A DNA stretch of 64,000 bases, from the NCBI RefSeq assembly GCF_004331175.1, contig NZ_SJOD01000001.1:186001-250000 (forward strand), in the 5' to 3' direction. Below are positions 37,715 through 46,716 of the stretch, piece after piece. Below the pieces are notes generated by a model that was not told the origin of the DNA, made no database searches, and worked only from the letters and a program-made list of their open reading frames with translations. The first letter of the stretch is position 1, and each line of letters starts with the position of its first letter. The DNA comes from Acinetobacter sp. ANC 4178. Lineage in GTDB: Bacteria; Pseudomonadota; Gammaproteobacteria; Pseudomonadales; Moraxellaceae. The position numbers were made by a program, and so were the translations under genes.

Positions 37715-37745
37715 GAACCAGTTTATCTAAATTTTAGTAGACCAG
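37715..37745 (+). promoter_or_regulatory. direct repeat, candidate MocR-regulator site
   Basis: GAACCAG (37715-37721) and GACCAG (37740-37745) are a short direct repeat in the 116-base gap between the divergent PaiB-like gene and the MocR-type gene. Regulators of the MocR group often bind direct repeats in front of their own or a divergent gene. The match is short and tentative. Confidence 0.3.
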
Positions 37746-37749
37746 AATT

Positions 37750-39258
37750 ATGGCAAGAATGACAAAAGTAATAGATCTCCCCTCTATGACCAAACTGAAC
37801 AAGGCCAATGGCCAGATCAGTACTCAACTCATTCACATCTTCCGAGCAGCCGTTCAACGGGGTGATTTACAATCTGGTGATGCCTTACCTTCCTCCCGCG
37901 GGCTAGCACAAACATTAAATGTTGCCCGAGGTACCGTGATTGAAGCTTATGAGCAACTTATCGCAGAAGGTGTATTTGAATCTCATGCCCGAAAAGGAAC
38001 TTTTGTTTCACAGACTTTAAACCATTCGACTACAGCGACTTTAAAAAGAGAAAAACAAGAAACCGACATCCCGCTTACAGTAGCCGCACAAGCATTTTCT
38101 GAAATACTCAAAGAATTTAGACCCTTACCGCATCGGCCTTTTGCCGTTTCTGTGCCCATAGGCCGTACTCAACCGAATGAGATGTGGCGGAAATATGGAA
38201 ATCAGTACCGTGCTCGTGGCATTGCAGCCCCCTCAGGTTATGATGATCCTCAAGGCATCTTGTCTCTACGTATCGCCATTGCTGATTATGTTCGGCGCTC
38301 GCGTTCTGTGCATTGTGAGCCTGAACAAATTGTGATTACTAGCGGAATCCAACAAGCACTATATATTTGCAGTCAAATTTTATTCAATGCCAATGATATG
38401 GTTTGGGTCGAAGATCCCGCTTATCGGGGGACTACAGCCATACTTGAGCATTCATTACATCATTTAAAAATCGTACGCGTACCTGTTGATGAAGAAGGTA
38501 TTCAAGTCAATATCGGTCGAGCGCTTGCTGAACATGCACGTGCCGCATTTGTCACCCCTTCGCATCAATATCCTATGGGTATGCCCATGAGCCTAGCAAG
38601 ACGAACTGAATTACTCGCATGGGCAAAACAACAGGATGCTTGGATAATTGAAGATGATTACGACAGCGAACTTCGCTACAGTGGTCAACCTTTTCCAGCA
38701 CTACAAGGAATGGGAACTGATCAGGTCATCTATTTAGGAACATTCAGTAAAGTCCTGTTTCCATCCTTACGTTTAGGTTATGCCATTTTGCCTAAAAAGC
38801 TGGTTGCCCCATTTTGTGGGCTAAGAGCATTGATTGACCGTCACCCACCTTCAGCAGATCAACATGTATTGGCAGCCTTTATTCAAGAAGGTCATTTAGA
38901 ACGACATATTCGGCGTATCCGAAAAGTTTATGCAGAAAATCGTCTGCAATTAATCGATCTGGTAGAACGCTATATTCCAAAACACCTTGGTTTTTTACAA
39001 TCTGGCGATCAGGGTATGCATATGTTGCTGTGGTTAGCCGATCATTTAAATGACCTCACAATTGCCCAAACAGCACTTGAGGCTGGGATATCCATTAAAG
39101 CTGTTTCACCCACGTATTCAAATCAAACGAAACGTTCTGGACTCATTCTTGGATTGGGAGACTTTGATGTTTCGCAAATGGAACAAGCAGTAGCTAAACT
39201 TGCAAAAATCATTCAACACCATGACACCGTAAAAACTAAAATTGCTTCCATTCAGTAA
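37750..39258 (+). CDS. MocR-family regulator (GntR plus aminotransferase-like domain)
   Basis: 502 residues. A GntR winged helix (about 20-90: GDALPSSRGLAQTLNVARGTVIEAYEQLIAEG) is joined by a linker to a fold-type I aminotransferase domain (about 125-490) with the PLP-binding pattern: AFVTPSHQYPMG, EDDYDSELRYSG and the lysine in LGTFSKVLFPSLRLGY (near 334). Such proteins sense PLP or an amine/amino acid adduct and control a neighbouring gene, here likely the divergent PaiB-GNAT pair. Relatives include PdxR, which controls PLP synthesis; no pdx genes are in sight. Confidence 0.9.
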   Translation: MARMTKVIDLPSMTKLNKANGQISTQLIHIFRAAVQRGDLQSGDALPSSRGLAQTLNVARGTVIEAYEQLIAEGVFESHARKGTFVSQTLNHSTTATLKREKQETDIPLTVAAQAFSEILKEFRPLPHRPFAVSVPIGRTQPNEMWRKYGNQYRARGIAAPSGYDDPQGILSLRIAIADYVRRSRSVHCEPEQIVITSGIQQALYICSQILFNANDMVWVEDPAYRGTTAILEHSLHHLKIVRVPVDEEGIQVNIGRALAEHARAAFVTPSHQYPMGMPMSLARRTELLAWAKQQDAWIIEDDYDSELRYSGQPFPALQGMGTDQVIYLGTFSKVLFPSLRLGYAILPKKLVAPFCGLRALIDRHPPSADQHVLAAFIQEGHLERHIRRIRKVYAENRLQLIDLVERYIPKHLGFLQSGDQGMHMLLWLADHLNDLTIAQTALEAGISIKAVSPTYSNQTKRSGLILGLGDFDVSQMEQAVAKLAKIIQHHDTVKTKIASIQ

Positions 39259-39661
39259 GGATACAGGTCGAGCATCAATAAAGATTCTTAATGTCATATA
39301 TGAGGTTTTATTAAAATAGACGACTATTTTTCATGACATATCGATGAAATTTCAGACAATAAACCAAAAATTTACTCGTTCAAATACCAGCTTTATTCTT
39401 GGAATACGACATTTAATCCAGCCTCAAAAGCATATTATTATAATTAATGATCAATCATTGAATGAAAATCAAAAAATGAAATCATGGCTCTATTTTCACC
39501 ACAAAGATGTCCTTAAATTTAGCGACTATTTTTTTATAGAGAACTAAGTTGATGATTGGGTGTGAAAGCTCATTAAGTAGTTTTGATTAGAATGTAAAGT
39601 TCAAACGCTACGAAATATCTAGAGGAATACAATCATTCATAGATACTCCGTAGCGCCATAA
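39259..39661. other. 403-base gap without a convincing gene
   Basis: A 67-codon frame (39344-39547, rightward, starting MKFQTINQKFTRSNT) has no ribosome site and no recognisable family, so it is not called as a gene. The only structure is the imperfect hairpin at 39609-39655, in which CGCTACG pairs with CGTAGCG and TATCTA with TAGATA around a 17-base loop, just after the stop of the gene at 39662; it may end that transcript. Confidence 0.4.
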
Positions 39662-40197
39662 TTAGAAGCTATAATTTTTATCATTGCCTAATTTGGAAAA
39701 TTGAGCTTCCATATCATTAAATGCATCAGTAAAGCCATCCAATGAAATTTTATTCTCTATCAGTTGTTTTTTATTATTTTGGAATCGGGTAAAAGCATAA
39801 TTTCCACGTTTAAATTGTTTAATCAATTCAGAACCGTTTCTAAATAAGCCTTCACGCTCTTGAAGAATTTCATTGTTATCTATATGAATAAAAGCTGGAT
39901 TATCCTTTAAATTCTTTTCACCAACATTCACAATATATTGATGATTAACACGCAGAATAGAAATAGGCCCTTTACTCATAACACAGGCTCTCATGTCCTC
40001 AAATACTTTGTACTGACACTTTATTTTCCAGCTCGCACGCCCAAGTAACTTATTCTCCATGAAGTCAATTTCGGCATTATTGTTTGATTTGGCATTAACT
40101 TTTAAAATTAAAGAAGAAATTTGGTCTTCTGATGCATAAGTATTGTTTGTAATGACGCTAGTTAGGATAAAAAAGGATAAAAAAAAATTTTACGCAT
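39662..40197 (-). pseudogene. exported protein gene, frameshifted in a T9 tract
   Basis: The conventional frame from 40060 (MENKLLGRASW) lacks a proper start. Upstream, in the same frame, the sequence continues as TSVITNNTYASEDQISSL, and an ATG at 40197 opens with MRKIFF. The two parts differ by one base: adding one T to the run of nine (40179-40187) joins them into a signal peptide ending in TYA followed by SEDQ. The restored protein has 178 residues, with an NHQYIVNVGEKN block; no family is recognised. It is either a real null or phase-variable state, or a sequencing error in a homopolymer. Confidence 0.65.
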
Positions 40198-40588
40198 AAT
40201 GAAATCCCCAGTATTTTAAAAAAGCTATAATAATCAACATTTTTTTGATATCTATTGCTTAATGTATCATTTTTTAAAAATAAGTGTGTTTTTTTACAAA
40301 TTAATTTAAATATGTTGAATATTACTCATTTTTTCACACAAACCACTTTCAGGTTGCAGAGAAATACGTATTCCACTGATCCACCCATAGCGCCATTAAA
40401 ATTTTTAAACCAATACAAAGATAATATTTTAAGTCCATTCAATATTTACTGACGCCAAAAAGTTGGGAGCGAGCTTTCAAAATAATAAGGAACACTGGAC
40501 TCACATGGATCACCCGTATTTATCACACCAGTTTCTAGCTACTGCCAAAATATAGAATGTTTCCCTGAATTTGAAGGGACCATAAATT
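40198..40588. other. AT-rich stretch without a gene
   Basis: There is no supported gene. A 65-codon rightward frame (40255-40452) has an atypical composition and no ribosome site. From 40447 to 40553 a frame reads TDAKKLGASFQNNKEHW and ends in TAG; it could be an older part of the recombinase remnant that follows, but this is not clear. Confidence 0.35.
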
Positions 40589-40720
40589 CCTACCTTTCAT
40601 GAAGTTCAAGCCGTTTTTACCTTCATACTTAAGAAAGCAGACAACTCAGCACAACCACTTACAGGTCATGCGACTGCCAAAATGACTGAAGTTTATGCAT
40701 CTGGACACGAAATTTCATAG
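40589..40720 (+). pseudogene. C-terminal remnant of a second tyrosine recombinase
   Basis: A 43-codon frame reads PTFHEVQAVFTFILKK, then PLTGHATAKMTEVYASGHEI and stops. This is the end of a phage-type integrase: the HxxR box (here FHEVQ, with the catalytic Arg replaced by Gln), the second His in TGHATAKMT and the nucleophile Tyr in EVYASGHE. It is preceded directly by a stop codon in frame, so only the tail is left. The 281 bases from here to fdxA hold no gene. Confidence 0.6.
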
Positions 40721-41001
40721 AACAATGTTTATCTTGAACTTATACGGCTCTATACAGACCTGCACCCTACCACACTGATAGAATATCAATCTAAGTATTT
40801 GTTTTTTATAATTTATTAAGACTCTATTTTTCTATAAAATGGGCATACAAATAGGTCTGAATTTCGATAAATTTCATTGATATATCCTTATTTCACGCAT
40901 TTGAATAACAAATATCAATAAAAGCAATTGTTAGTTATCCCCATTTTTGCCTAAAATACCGCATGAGTAATTAAAACCATATTTTTTAGGTAGCTGTCGC
41001 C

Positions 41002-41325
41002 ATGACCTTTGTTGTCACTGAAAACTGTATTAAATGTAAATATCAAGACTGTGTAGAAGTTTGCCCTGTTGACTGTTTCTACGAAGGTCCTAACTTCTTG
41101 GTGATTAACCCAGATGAATGTATCGACTGTGCACTGTGCGAACCAGAATGCCCTGCAAATGCAATTTTCTCTGAAGATGAACTGCCAGAAGGTCAAGAAG
41201 TATTTATCGAGCTAAATGCAGAACTTGCTGAAAAATGGCCAAACATTACTCAAATTGGTGACCAACCTGCTGACCGTGAAGAATGGAATGGTAAAGCAGA
41301 CAAGTTACAATATCTTGAAAAATAA
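41002..41325 (+). CDS. fdxA: seven-iron ferredoxin FdxA
   Basis: 107 residues, the usual FdxA length. The cluster ligands are [17 protein letters not shown] (first half, with the 3Fe-4S/4Fe-4S pattern) and [16 protein letters not shown] (second half). The C-terminal extension ([17 protein letters not shown]) is typical of the FdxA group. It is a small cytoplasmic electron carrier. It is monocistronic with its own terminator. Confidence 0.95.
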   Translation: MTFVVTENCIKCKYQDCVEVCPVDCFYEGPNFLVINPDECIDCALCEPECPANAIFSEDELPEGQEVFIELNAELAEKWPNITQIGDQPADREEWNGKADKLQYLEK

Positions 41326-41331
41326 GCCATT

Positions 41332-41362
41332 AAAAAAGATCAGCAGTTGCTGATCTTTTTTT
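41332..41362 (+). terminator. terminator of fdxA
   Basis: AGATCAGCA pairs with TGCTGATCT over two bases, flanked by an A run and a run of T; it begins seven bases after the fdxA stop. Confidence 0.9.
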
Positions 41363-41460
41363 ATACCAAAAACACACATTTGATTGCAAAATTTCCAAAT
41401 TTATACATCCCTTTTCGATTAAAATAAGCAGCTATATTTCTAAGCATTTGATTTTCATAC

Positions 41461-42177
41461 ATGAAGCATTTTTTCAAGGGTGTGCTCAGCTTGAGTATAA
41501 TCCCTTTGGTTATGATCGGATGTAGTTCATCTCCTCATAAATCTGGGCAAGGCGCACCTCATGGAAAACGGATTTTCATACCTCAAGAACGCGTAATTGT
41601 TGAACGTCCAATTCCCCCTAAAATTATTCCATATACCTACAACAGTTGGGTTGCTGCTAGCGATAACTTACGACGCGTACGTGAATACGAAGTTTTTCTA
41701 GAAAAAAATAATGTCGGTAATATTATTCCCACGTTTGAGTTATTACGAACCGCCCGCGATTGGCAAAAATGTGGTCGTTCGCAATACATGATCCCTACAC
41801 GTGAGTTATGGGCAAATCAGGTACCAACACTTAAAGTCTTTAAATACCTGGTAGCGTCCAAAGTATTAACCGACTTTGAAGTCACATCCGTTTACCGCGA
41901 CTTAACGCTAAACCAATGTGCTGGTGGCGCAAGCTCCTCACGCCACTTGTTTAATTCTGCCATCGACTTCCGTATTGGGCCTGAATATCCGCAACCAGAA
42001 GATTATGCTTTTATTGAAAATACCAAATTTAAGCTGTGTCAGTTCTGGGAACAATATGGGCAAAGCCTCAATATGGGCTTAGGCTTGTATGCTTCAGGGC
42101 AAATTCATATTGATACTCAAGGCTTCCGCACTTGGGGGCCAGATTTAAGTCGCTCCTCATCCATGTGTAATTATTAA
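41461..42177 (+). CDS. lipoprotein with M15-type peptidoglycan peptidase domain
   Basis: 238 residues. A lipoprotein signal peptide ends in VMIGC (Cys21 as lipid anchor), with Ser at +2, which favours the outer membrane. The C-terminal domain has the M15 zinc-peptidase pattern: SSSRHLFNSAIDFRI (His and Asp ligands near 160-170) and GQIHIDTQGFRTWG (the last His near 219), with TSVYRDLTLNQCAGG before them. Related proteins are D-Ala-D-Ala carboxypeptidase-like or peptidoglycan-binding. It stands alone between fdxA and an O-methyltransferase. Confidence 0.82.
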   Translation: MKHFFKGVLSLSIIPLVMIGCSSSPHKSGQGAPHGKRIFIPQERVIVERPIPPKIIPYTYNSWVAASDNLRRVREYEVFLEKNNVGNIIPTFELLRTARDWQKCGRSQYMIPTRELWANQVPTLKVFKYLVASKVLTDFEVTSVYRDLTLNQCAGGASSSRHLFNSAIDFRIGPEYPQPEDYAFIENTKFKLCQFWEQYGQSLNMGLGLYASGQIHIDTQGFRTWGPDLSRSSSMCNY

Positions 42178-42303
42178 CACGCATTCCATGACAGAGGTCT
42201 ACCTACCTCTGTTTTTTATTTTCAGTGATTAATATTCTGAGAGAATTGAACTCTGTCTAGAAATGTTTAAAATGCACTGATTCGATATTTAGGCGCTAAG
42301 ATT

Positions 42304-42969
42304 ATGCAAGAAATGTGGTCAGAGATTGATAATTTTATCGATACACATTTAATTCCTGAAGACCCTATTCTGATACAAACACTTGAAAACACGGCTCAAA
42401 AAGGTTTTCCTGACCATCTTGCTGTCGCTCCAAATCAAGGCATGCTGTTGCAAATGCTGATTCAAATGAATCAGTGTAAACGTGTACTGGAACTCGGCAC
42501 ATTTGCAGCTTACAGTACCATGTGGTTAGCTCGTGCCCTGCCTGAAGATGGTTATATTCTTACCATTGAGGGACGTGATACGCATGCTGCACTGGGTCAA
42601 GAAAATATTGACCGCGCCAAACTACCACAAACCATTGAACTTAAAGTTGGGCGTGCAGCAGATGTACTCAAAGCACTCCCTGCTGATTTTGAACCTTTTG
42701 ATTTTATTTTTATTGATGCCGATAAACAAAGCTATCCTGAATACTTGGAACTCAGTTTAGACTTATCTCACTCAGGTACAATTATTGTGCTCGATAACGT
42801 GATTCGTGCTGGTGATATCGTGAATCCCGATAATCACAAGCCGAGCATTGAAGGCATTCGGGAAACTTTTGCGCGCTTGCAAAACCACCCAAGATTATTG
42901 TCTTGTACAGCACTACAAACGGTTGGCAGTAAAGGTCATGATGGTTTTGCTATTGCGATTGTAAAATAG
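42304..42969 (+). CDS. SAM-dependent O-methyltransferase family 3
   Basis: 221 residues. The methyltransferase fold is clear: VLELGTFAAYSTMWLARALP (SAM loop, near 61-80), ILTIEGRD (motif II), FDFIFIDADKQSYPEYLEL (near 135-153, metal-binding Asp) and IIVLDNVIRAGDIV with the second metal ligand. Relatives act on catechols and caffeoyl-CoA. It is monocistronic. The real substrate in Acinetobacter is not known, although catechol as a central metabolite in this genome makes a small phenol plausible. Confidence 0.88.
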   Translation: MQEMWSEIDNFIDTHLIPEDPILIQTLENTAQKGFPDHLAVAPNQGMLLQMLIQMNQCKRVLELGTFAAYSTMWLARALPEDGYILTIEGRDTHAALGQENIDRAKLPQTIELKVGRAADVLKALPADFEPFDFIFIDADKQSYPEYLELSLDLSHSGTIIVLDNVIRAGDIVNPDNHKPSIEGIRETFARLQNHPRLLSCTALQTVGSKGHDGFAIAIVK

Positions 42970-43039
42970 CCAACAAAGCACAAAAAACACTCTATTGCAT
43001 TTTTATGTTAAAATACAAGTATTTATAAGTATTGTCCAT

Positions 43040-43070
43040 ATAGTTATCCACATATAATGCGGATAACTAT
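43040..43070. repeat. 10-base inverted repeat carrying a DnaA-box sequence
   Basis: ATAGTTATCC (43040-43049) and GGATAACTAT (43061-43070) are perfect complements. The left arm and loop give TTATCCACA (43044-43052), a perfect DnaA-box match; the right arm gives TTATCCGCA on the other strand. It lies after the universal stress gene, where it could equally be a weak terminator stem, though no T run follows. Confidence 0.45.
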
Positions 43071-43097
43071 ACATTAGGCTAGTCCACTCGAAGTTCT

Positions 43098-43940
43098 TTA
43101 TTTTGCGACCAAGAGTGGAACTGTTGAATTCCTAAATATCGTAGTGGTAATGCTTCCCAAAAAGAATTGGTGAATTTTACTGTGGCTAAAAGCCCCCATG
43201 ACTACTAATTTAATATCATGTTCTCGCTGATATTCCAAGATGTTTTCAGAAACATCACCATAACGGTATTCAACCACGACATCTAAACCAGCATCTCTTA
43301 AGAACTGCGATGGTTCATTTAAGATTTCAGGATGATCGCCGATGTAAAGCAAATGACACTGTAATAGGCGTAATAGATCACTCTGAGCAATTCTGTGCAT
43401 CATCTTGATACAGGTCGGTGAATATTCATAGGCAAAAATAAAACGCGTAGGTGGAACAAATTTCTCACCAACTGTCAGTACAGTGCTGTTAACGCCACGA
43501 ATAAAGTTTTCAACATTACCACCAATGGGTTTGTTACGCTCGGCAGAGCGCTCACCTACCCGACCAATCACGGCAATATCATCTTCTTTAAGCACATGAA
43601 AACTTTGTTCTAGAAAGTCACCTTTTTCCTGAATATGCGTTGCATCTAAGCCATATTTTTCCTTCACCATTTCAGAAATATGGTTGAGTAGGTTATTGCT
43701 ATAATCTAGGGCTAATTGACTTTGCTTTTGTTCAAGTTCTGCCAGCTCTTTTAAGAGCATTGCATTACTTTCAAAACCGATTACCCCACTAATTTCACCT
43801 AAATGATAACTGGCAGGATAGTAATCTAGCACTTGTAATAACACGAGTTCGCGTTGTGTTTGCTTTGCAATCCAAGCTGCTGCTTCTGCGACAGCATTGA
43901 TGCAGGGAGAAGAATCTATACACGCTATTACCCGTTTCAT
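43098..43940 (-). CDS. tandem universal stress protein
   Basis: 280 residues with two UspA-like domains (about 1-150 and 155-280). Domain one begins MKRVIACIDSSPCINAVAEAAAWIA, and domain two ends with the pattern VVMGAFSHSKIHQFFLGSITTTIF, close to the usual G-x2-G-x9-G-S/T nucleotide loop; the first domain has GRVGERSAERNKPIGGNVENFI at the same place. Such proteins bind ATP or metabolites and are made under stress. It stands alone, with a GAGAGG ribosome site. Confidence 0.9.
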   Translation of the reverse strand: MKRVIACIDSSPCINAVAEAAAWIAKQTQRELVLLQVLDYYPASYHLGEISGVIGFESNAMLLKELAELEQKQSQLALDYSNNLLNHISEMVKEKYGLDATHIQEKGDFLEQSFHVLKEDDIAVIGRVGERSAERNKPIGGNVENFIRGVNSTVLTVGEKFVPPTRFIFAYEYSPTCIKMMHRIAQSDLLRLLQCHLLYIGDHPEILNEPSQFLRDAGLDVVVEYRYGDVSENILEYQREHDIKLVVMGAFSHSKIHQFFLGSITTTIFRNSTVPLLVAK

Positions 43941-44062
43941 TGTTCGCCTCTCAATTAGTCTCTGGGGACTATAGGTCTAGTTGTTGTCTCTAAACTTAGC
44001 ACATCTAGTGATGAGTTGGCATCTTTTGTGTAACCGAGAGTGATGAAAAATATACAATTATT

Positions 44063-44680
44063 CTATTCACGGTAACGAATAAAGCGTGCTGGATTACCTG
44101 CCACAATCTCTTTTTCACCCACATCTTTGGTGACCATACTTTGCATTCCAACAATTGCATGATCTGCTATTTTCACCCCATCCTTGACACCGACATGTGC
44201 GCCCAACCAAACATCACGCCCAATTTCAATTCCTTGTGAGCGCACAGGTTGTTGATAAATTGGTTGGTCTAACTGCATACCGTGATCAAAAGCATATAAG
44301 TGGCTATAGGCTGCTATGCGTACTTGATCATGCAGTTTAATCCCGACCCGCCCACCATCTAAAATACAGTGATGATTAATGGCAACTTCATTGCCAATGT
44401 CCAGTGGTCCATGCAAGGTGCAATCTGCGGCAATAAAGCAATTGTCTCCAATTTTGATGGTACGCCCACGCTCTGCAAAAATATGGGCCAATGGTGAAAT
44501 AAAACAGTTCTTGCCAATCTCTACCGTTTCCATTTCTCTTAAATATTGTTGATATTCATTTTGCCATTGTTCCGCCCATGCACGATGTTTCGGCTTTAAA
44601 GTCCAGTAGAGCCAAGGCATATAATTGAGTCGGTGTTTATGCTGTTCACGATATTTAAGTAAAGGATCTTGTTCAGTCAT
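44063..44680 (-). CDS. left-handed beta-helix acyltransferase
   Basis: 205 residues. Hexapeptide repeats (IGKNCFISPLAHIFAERG, IGDNCFIAADCTLHGP and IGRDVWLGAHVGVKDGVKIADHAIVGMQS) form the beta helix of the WcaF/LacA/NodL group, with the end VAGNPARFIRYRE. These enzymes acetylate sugars or other small acceptors. The gene overlaps the YigZ gene by eight bases. It is probably a cell-surface sugar O-acetyltransferase, but nothing nearby names the acceptor. Confidence 0.85.
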   Translation of the reverse strand: MTEQDPLLKYREQHKHRLNYMPWLYWTLKPKHRAWAEQWQNEYQQYLREMETVEIGKNCFISPLAHIFAERGRTIKIGDNCFIAADCTLHGPLDIGNEVAINHHCILDGGRVGIKLHDQVRIAAYSHLYAFDHGMQLDQPIYQQPVRSQGIEIGRDVWLGAHVGVKDGVKIADHAIVGMQSMVTKDVGEKEIVAGNPARFIRYRE

Positions 44681-45275
44681 GCTGCTCTTCCACTAATTTC
44701 AGTTGTTCACGACCACGTGTAACATCACGAATCTTATCGGCTAATTCTGGAATTTGATGGACTTGCAACTGTAACTCAACATCAACACCCTCTGCGGTGT
44801 ATTGTTCTTGAAAGTCGATTCCCTGATGTTGCATTTCATACTGAAAAATCGACCACTCCGAAAACTGACAACTAAAAGATGCCATTTTCTTTTCGATTAA
44901 CTCAATTTTCTCTGCCAGAAGTAGACATTGCCCTGCACTACCGCCATATGCGCGTACCAAGCCACCTGTGCCCAACTTTACCCCGCCATACCAACGGTTT
45001 ACGAGCACCAGTACATTCGTCAGCTCATTGCCTTCTATGGTGGCCAATATAGGGCGCCCCGCCGTACCTGAGGGTTCCCCATCATCATTAAAGCGAACCT
45101 GATGACCAATCTTCCAAGCCCAACATTGATGGGTCGTAGTGATATCTTTGTTTTCTTCAAGAAAAGTTTTTACAGCCTCTTCATTTTCGACAGGAATGGC
45201 AATGGCTTGGAAACGGCTTTTCTTTATTTCTTCTTCATAACTGACTTGGGCTGCAATGGTGAAAGGCATATTCAA
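44673..45275 (-). CDS. YigZ/IMPACT family protein
   Basis: 200 residues. The IMPACT N-terminal domain is clear: KKSRFQAIAIPVENEEA, THQCWAWKIG, FNDDGEPSGTAGRPIL (near 75-90) and RWYGGVKLGTGGLVRAYG (near 108-125). The C-terminal domain is the small alpha/beta part of this family. The cellular role of YigZ is not well defined. It starts the two-gene unit with the acyltransferase. Confidence 0.9.
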   Translation of the reverse strand: MNMPFTIAAQVSYEEEIKKSRFQAIAIPVENEEAVKTFLEENKDITTTHQCWAWKIGHQVRFNDDGEPSGTAGRPILATIEGNELTNVLVLVNRWYGGVKLGTGGLVRAYGGSAGQCLLLAEKIELIEKKMASFSCQFSEWSIFQYEMQHQGIDFQEQYTAEGVDVELQLQVHQIPELADKIRDVTRGREQLKLVEEQHD

Positions 45276-45337
45276 AGATAACTGACAGGAATAGAATAAT
45301 TGTAACGTGTTTCAATAAACAACTTAAACCAAGGGCA

Positions 45338-45374
45338 ATAAAAAACCTCCATAACCAGAAAGAATATGGAGGTT
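45338..45374 (-). terminator. terminator of the kds-lpt operon
   Basis: AACCTCCATA (45344-45353) pairs with TATGGAGGTT (45365-45374); on the leftward strand a run of six T follows. It lies 30 bases after lptB and before the YigZ gene. Confidence 0.88.
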
Positions 45375-45403
45375 AATTTTGAAATACATCAATCTCTGGT
45401 ATT

Positions 45404-46150
45404 TTAGACGGTAAAATCTTCGCCCAAATACACCTGACGGACTGTTTCATTTTCTAGAATTTCTTGTGGTGTGCCTTCAGCAATAACCGCACCTTCACTG
45501 ACAATATACGCACGCTCACAAATCGCCAATGTTTCACGCACGTTATGGTCTGTAATTAGCACACCAATGCCACGATCTTTAAGTGTACGGATAATGTCTT
45601 TAATGTCATTTACAGAAATTGGATCGACTCCTGCAAATGGCTCATCTAACAGCATAAATTTAGGATCTGCGGCTAAGGCACGCGCAATTTCTGCACGACG
45701 GCGCTCACCACCCGAAACACTCATGCCTAACGAGTCTTTAATATGGGTAATTTTAAAATCCGCCAATAACTCAGTCAAACGCTGTTGACGTTGCTGCTTA
45801 TTGATATCTTTGCGGGTCTCTAAAATTGCCATAATATTTTCAGAAATCGTCAATTTTCTAAAAATAGAGGCTTCTTGCGGCAAATAACCAATTCCTTTAC
45901 GCGCACGCTCATGCATGGCTAGGTCAGACATATCTAGATCATCCAGATGAATCTCACCTTTGTCCATGCGCACCAGTCCAACCACCATATAGAAGCTGGT
46001 GGTTTTACCCGCGCCATTTGGACCCAGCAAACCTACAATTTGTCCACTTTGCATGCTAAAGGAAACGTCTTTTACTACCCAGCGCTTACTATAGTTCTTC
46101 GCGAGGTGCTTAATACAAAGGGTTTGTGTCGCAGTCTCAACCTGATCCAT
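45404..46150 (-). CDS. lptB: LPS export ABC ATPase LptB
   Basis: 248 residues. Walker [17 protein letters not shown] (near 37-52), signature [17 protein letters not shown] (near 142-158), Walker [14 protein letters not shown] and the switch His in [13 protein letters not shown] are all present. LptB powers extraction of LPS (in Acinetobacter LOS) from the inner membrane with LptFG. Its ATG overlaps the lptA stop (TAATG), so the two are coupled. Confidence 0.95.
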   Translation of the reverse strand: MDQVETATQTLCIKHLAKNYSKRWVVKDVSFSMQSGQIVGLLGPNGAGKTTSFYMVVGLVRMDKGEIHLDDLDMSDLAMHERARKGIGYLPQEASIFRKLTISENIMAILETRKDINKQQRQQRLTELLADFKITHIKDSLGMSVSGGERRRAEIARALAADPKFMLLDEPFAGVDPISVNDIKDIIRTLKDRGIGVLITDHNVRETLAICERAYIVSEGAVIAEGTPQEILENETVRQVYLGEDFTV

Positions 46151-46716
46151 TAATCACGCGCTCCTGGGAAGGATTTAGTACTTGAAGGCGGAATCACAAT
46201 TTGTACACGACCAGACGATGAACCCGCACTATTTGGTGTTCCTGTCGCTTCAATATCACCTTTGTTCATGCTGTATTTTAAAGTATTACCACGGATACTT
46301 GCACCATTTTGCTCCAGCATTGCACTGCCAGACATGGTAATAATACCCGTGTCCGCGTTATAAACAATTTTCTGTGCCTGACCTTTTGCTAAGCCTTTAT
46401 TGGCATCTAATTGCTGCTGAAAACGCGCAGGTCCTCCCGTTGCAGTAATTGAACTGATCTGTTTTTTCTGATTCAGATTGGCAACAATTGAGTTTGCTTG
46501 TAAACGCATGGTGCCTTGTTCAATAATCACATTGCCAGAGTAAGTGGTTACCCCAGTTTTTTCATTAAAAGTCGCACGGTCTGCCACCAAAGAAATGGGC
46601 TGATTGCGATCCGAAGGAATTGCAAAAGCAGAAGATGCCGCAATAATTCCTAAACCAAGTACAACTGCTTTTTTAAGGAAAGCTTTATAAGCTTGAAACT
46701 TAAGATTTTGGTTCAT
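46150..46716 (-). CDS. lptA: LPS transport periplasmic protein LptA
   Basis: 188 residues from the ATG at 46716, which has a GAGGAA ribosome site; a longer frame to 46755 is less likely. A signal peptide ends at AFA, then [22 protein letters not shown] and [19 protein letters not shown] form the OstA beta-jellyroll repeats. LptA bridges the periplasm between LptC and LptD. Its start lies 17 bases inside the end of lptC. Confidence 0.92.
   Translation of the reverse strand: MNQNLKFQAYKAFLKKAVVLGLGIIAASSAFAIPSDRNQPISLVADRATFNEKTGVTTYSGNVIIEQGTMRLQANSIVANLNQKKQISSITATGGPARFQQQLDANKGLAKGQAQKIVYNADTGIITMSGSAMLEQNGASIRGNTLKYSMNKGDIEATGTPNSAGSSSGRVQIVIPPSSTKSFPGARD

Noticed and set aside
40255-40452. 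65-codon rightward frame
   Set aside because: No ribosome site, no family, composition typical of AT-rich noncoding sequence.
43044-43052. DnaA box as evidence of a replication origin
   Set aside because: There is only one box pair, no dnaA/dnaN neighbourhood and no AT-rich unwinding region with box cluster.
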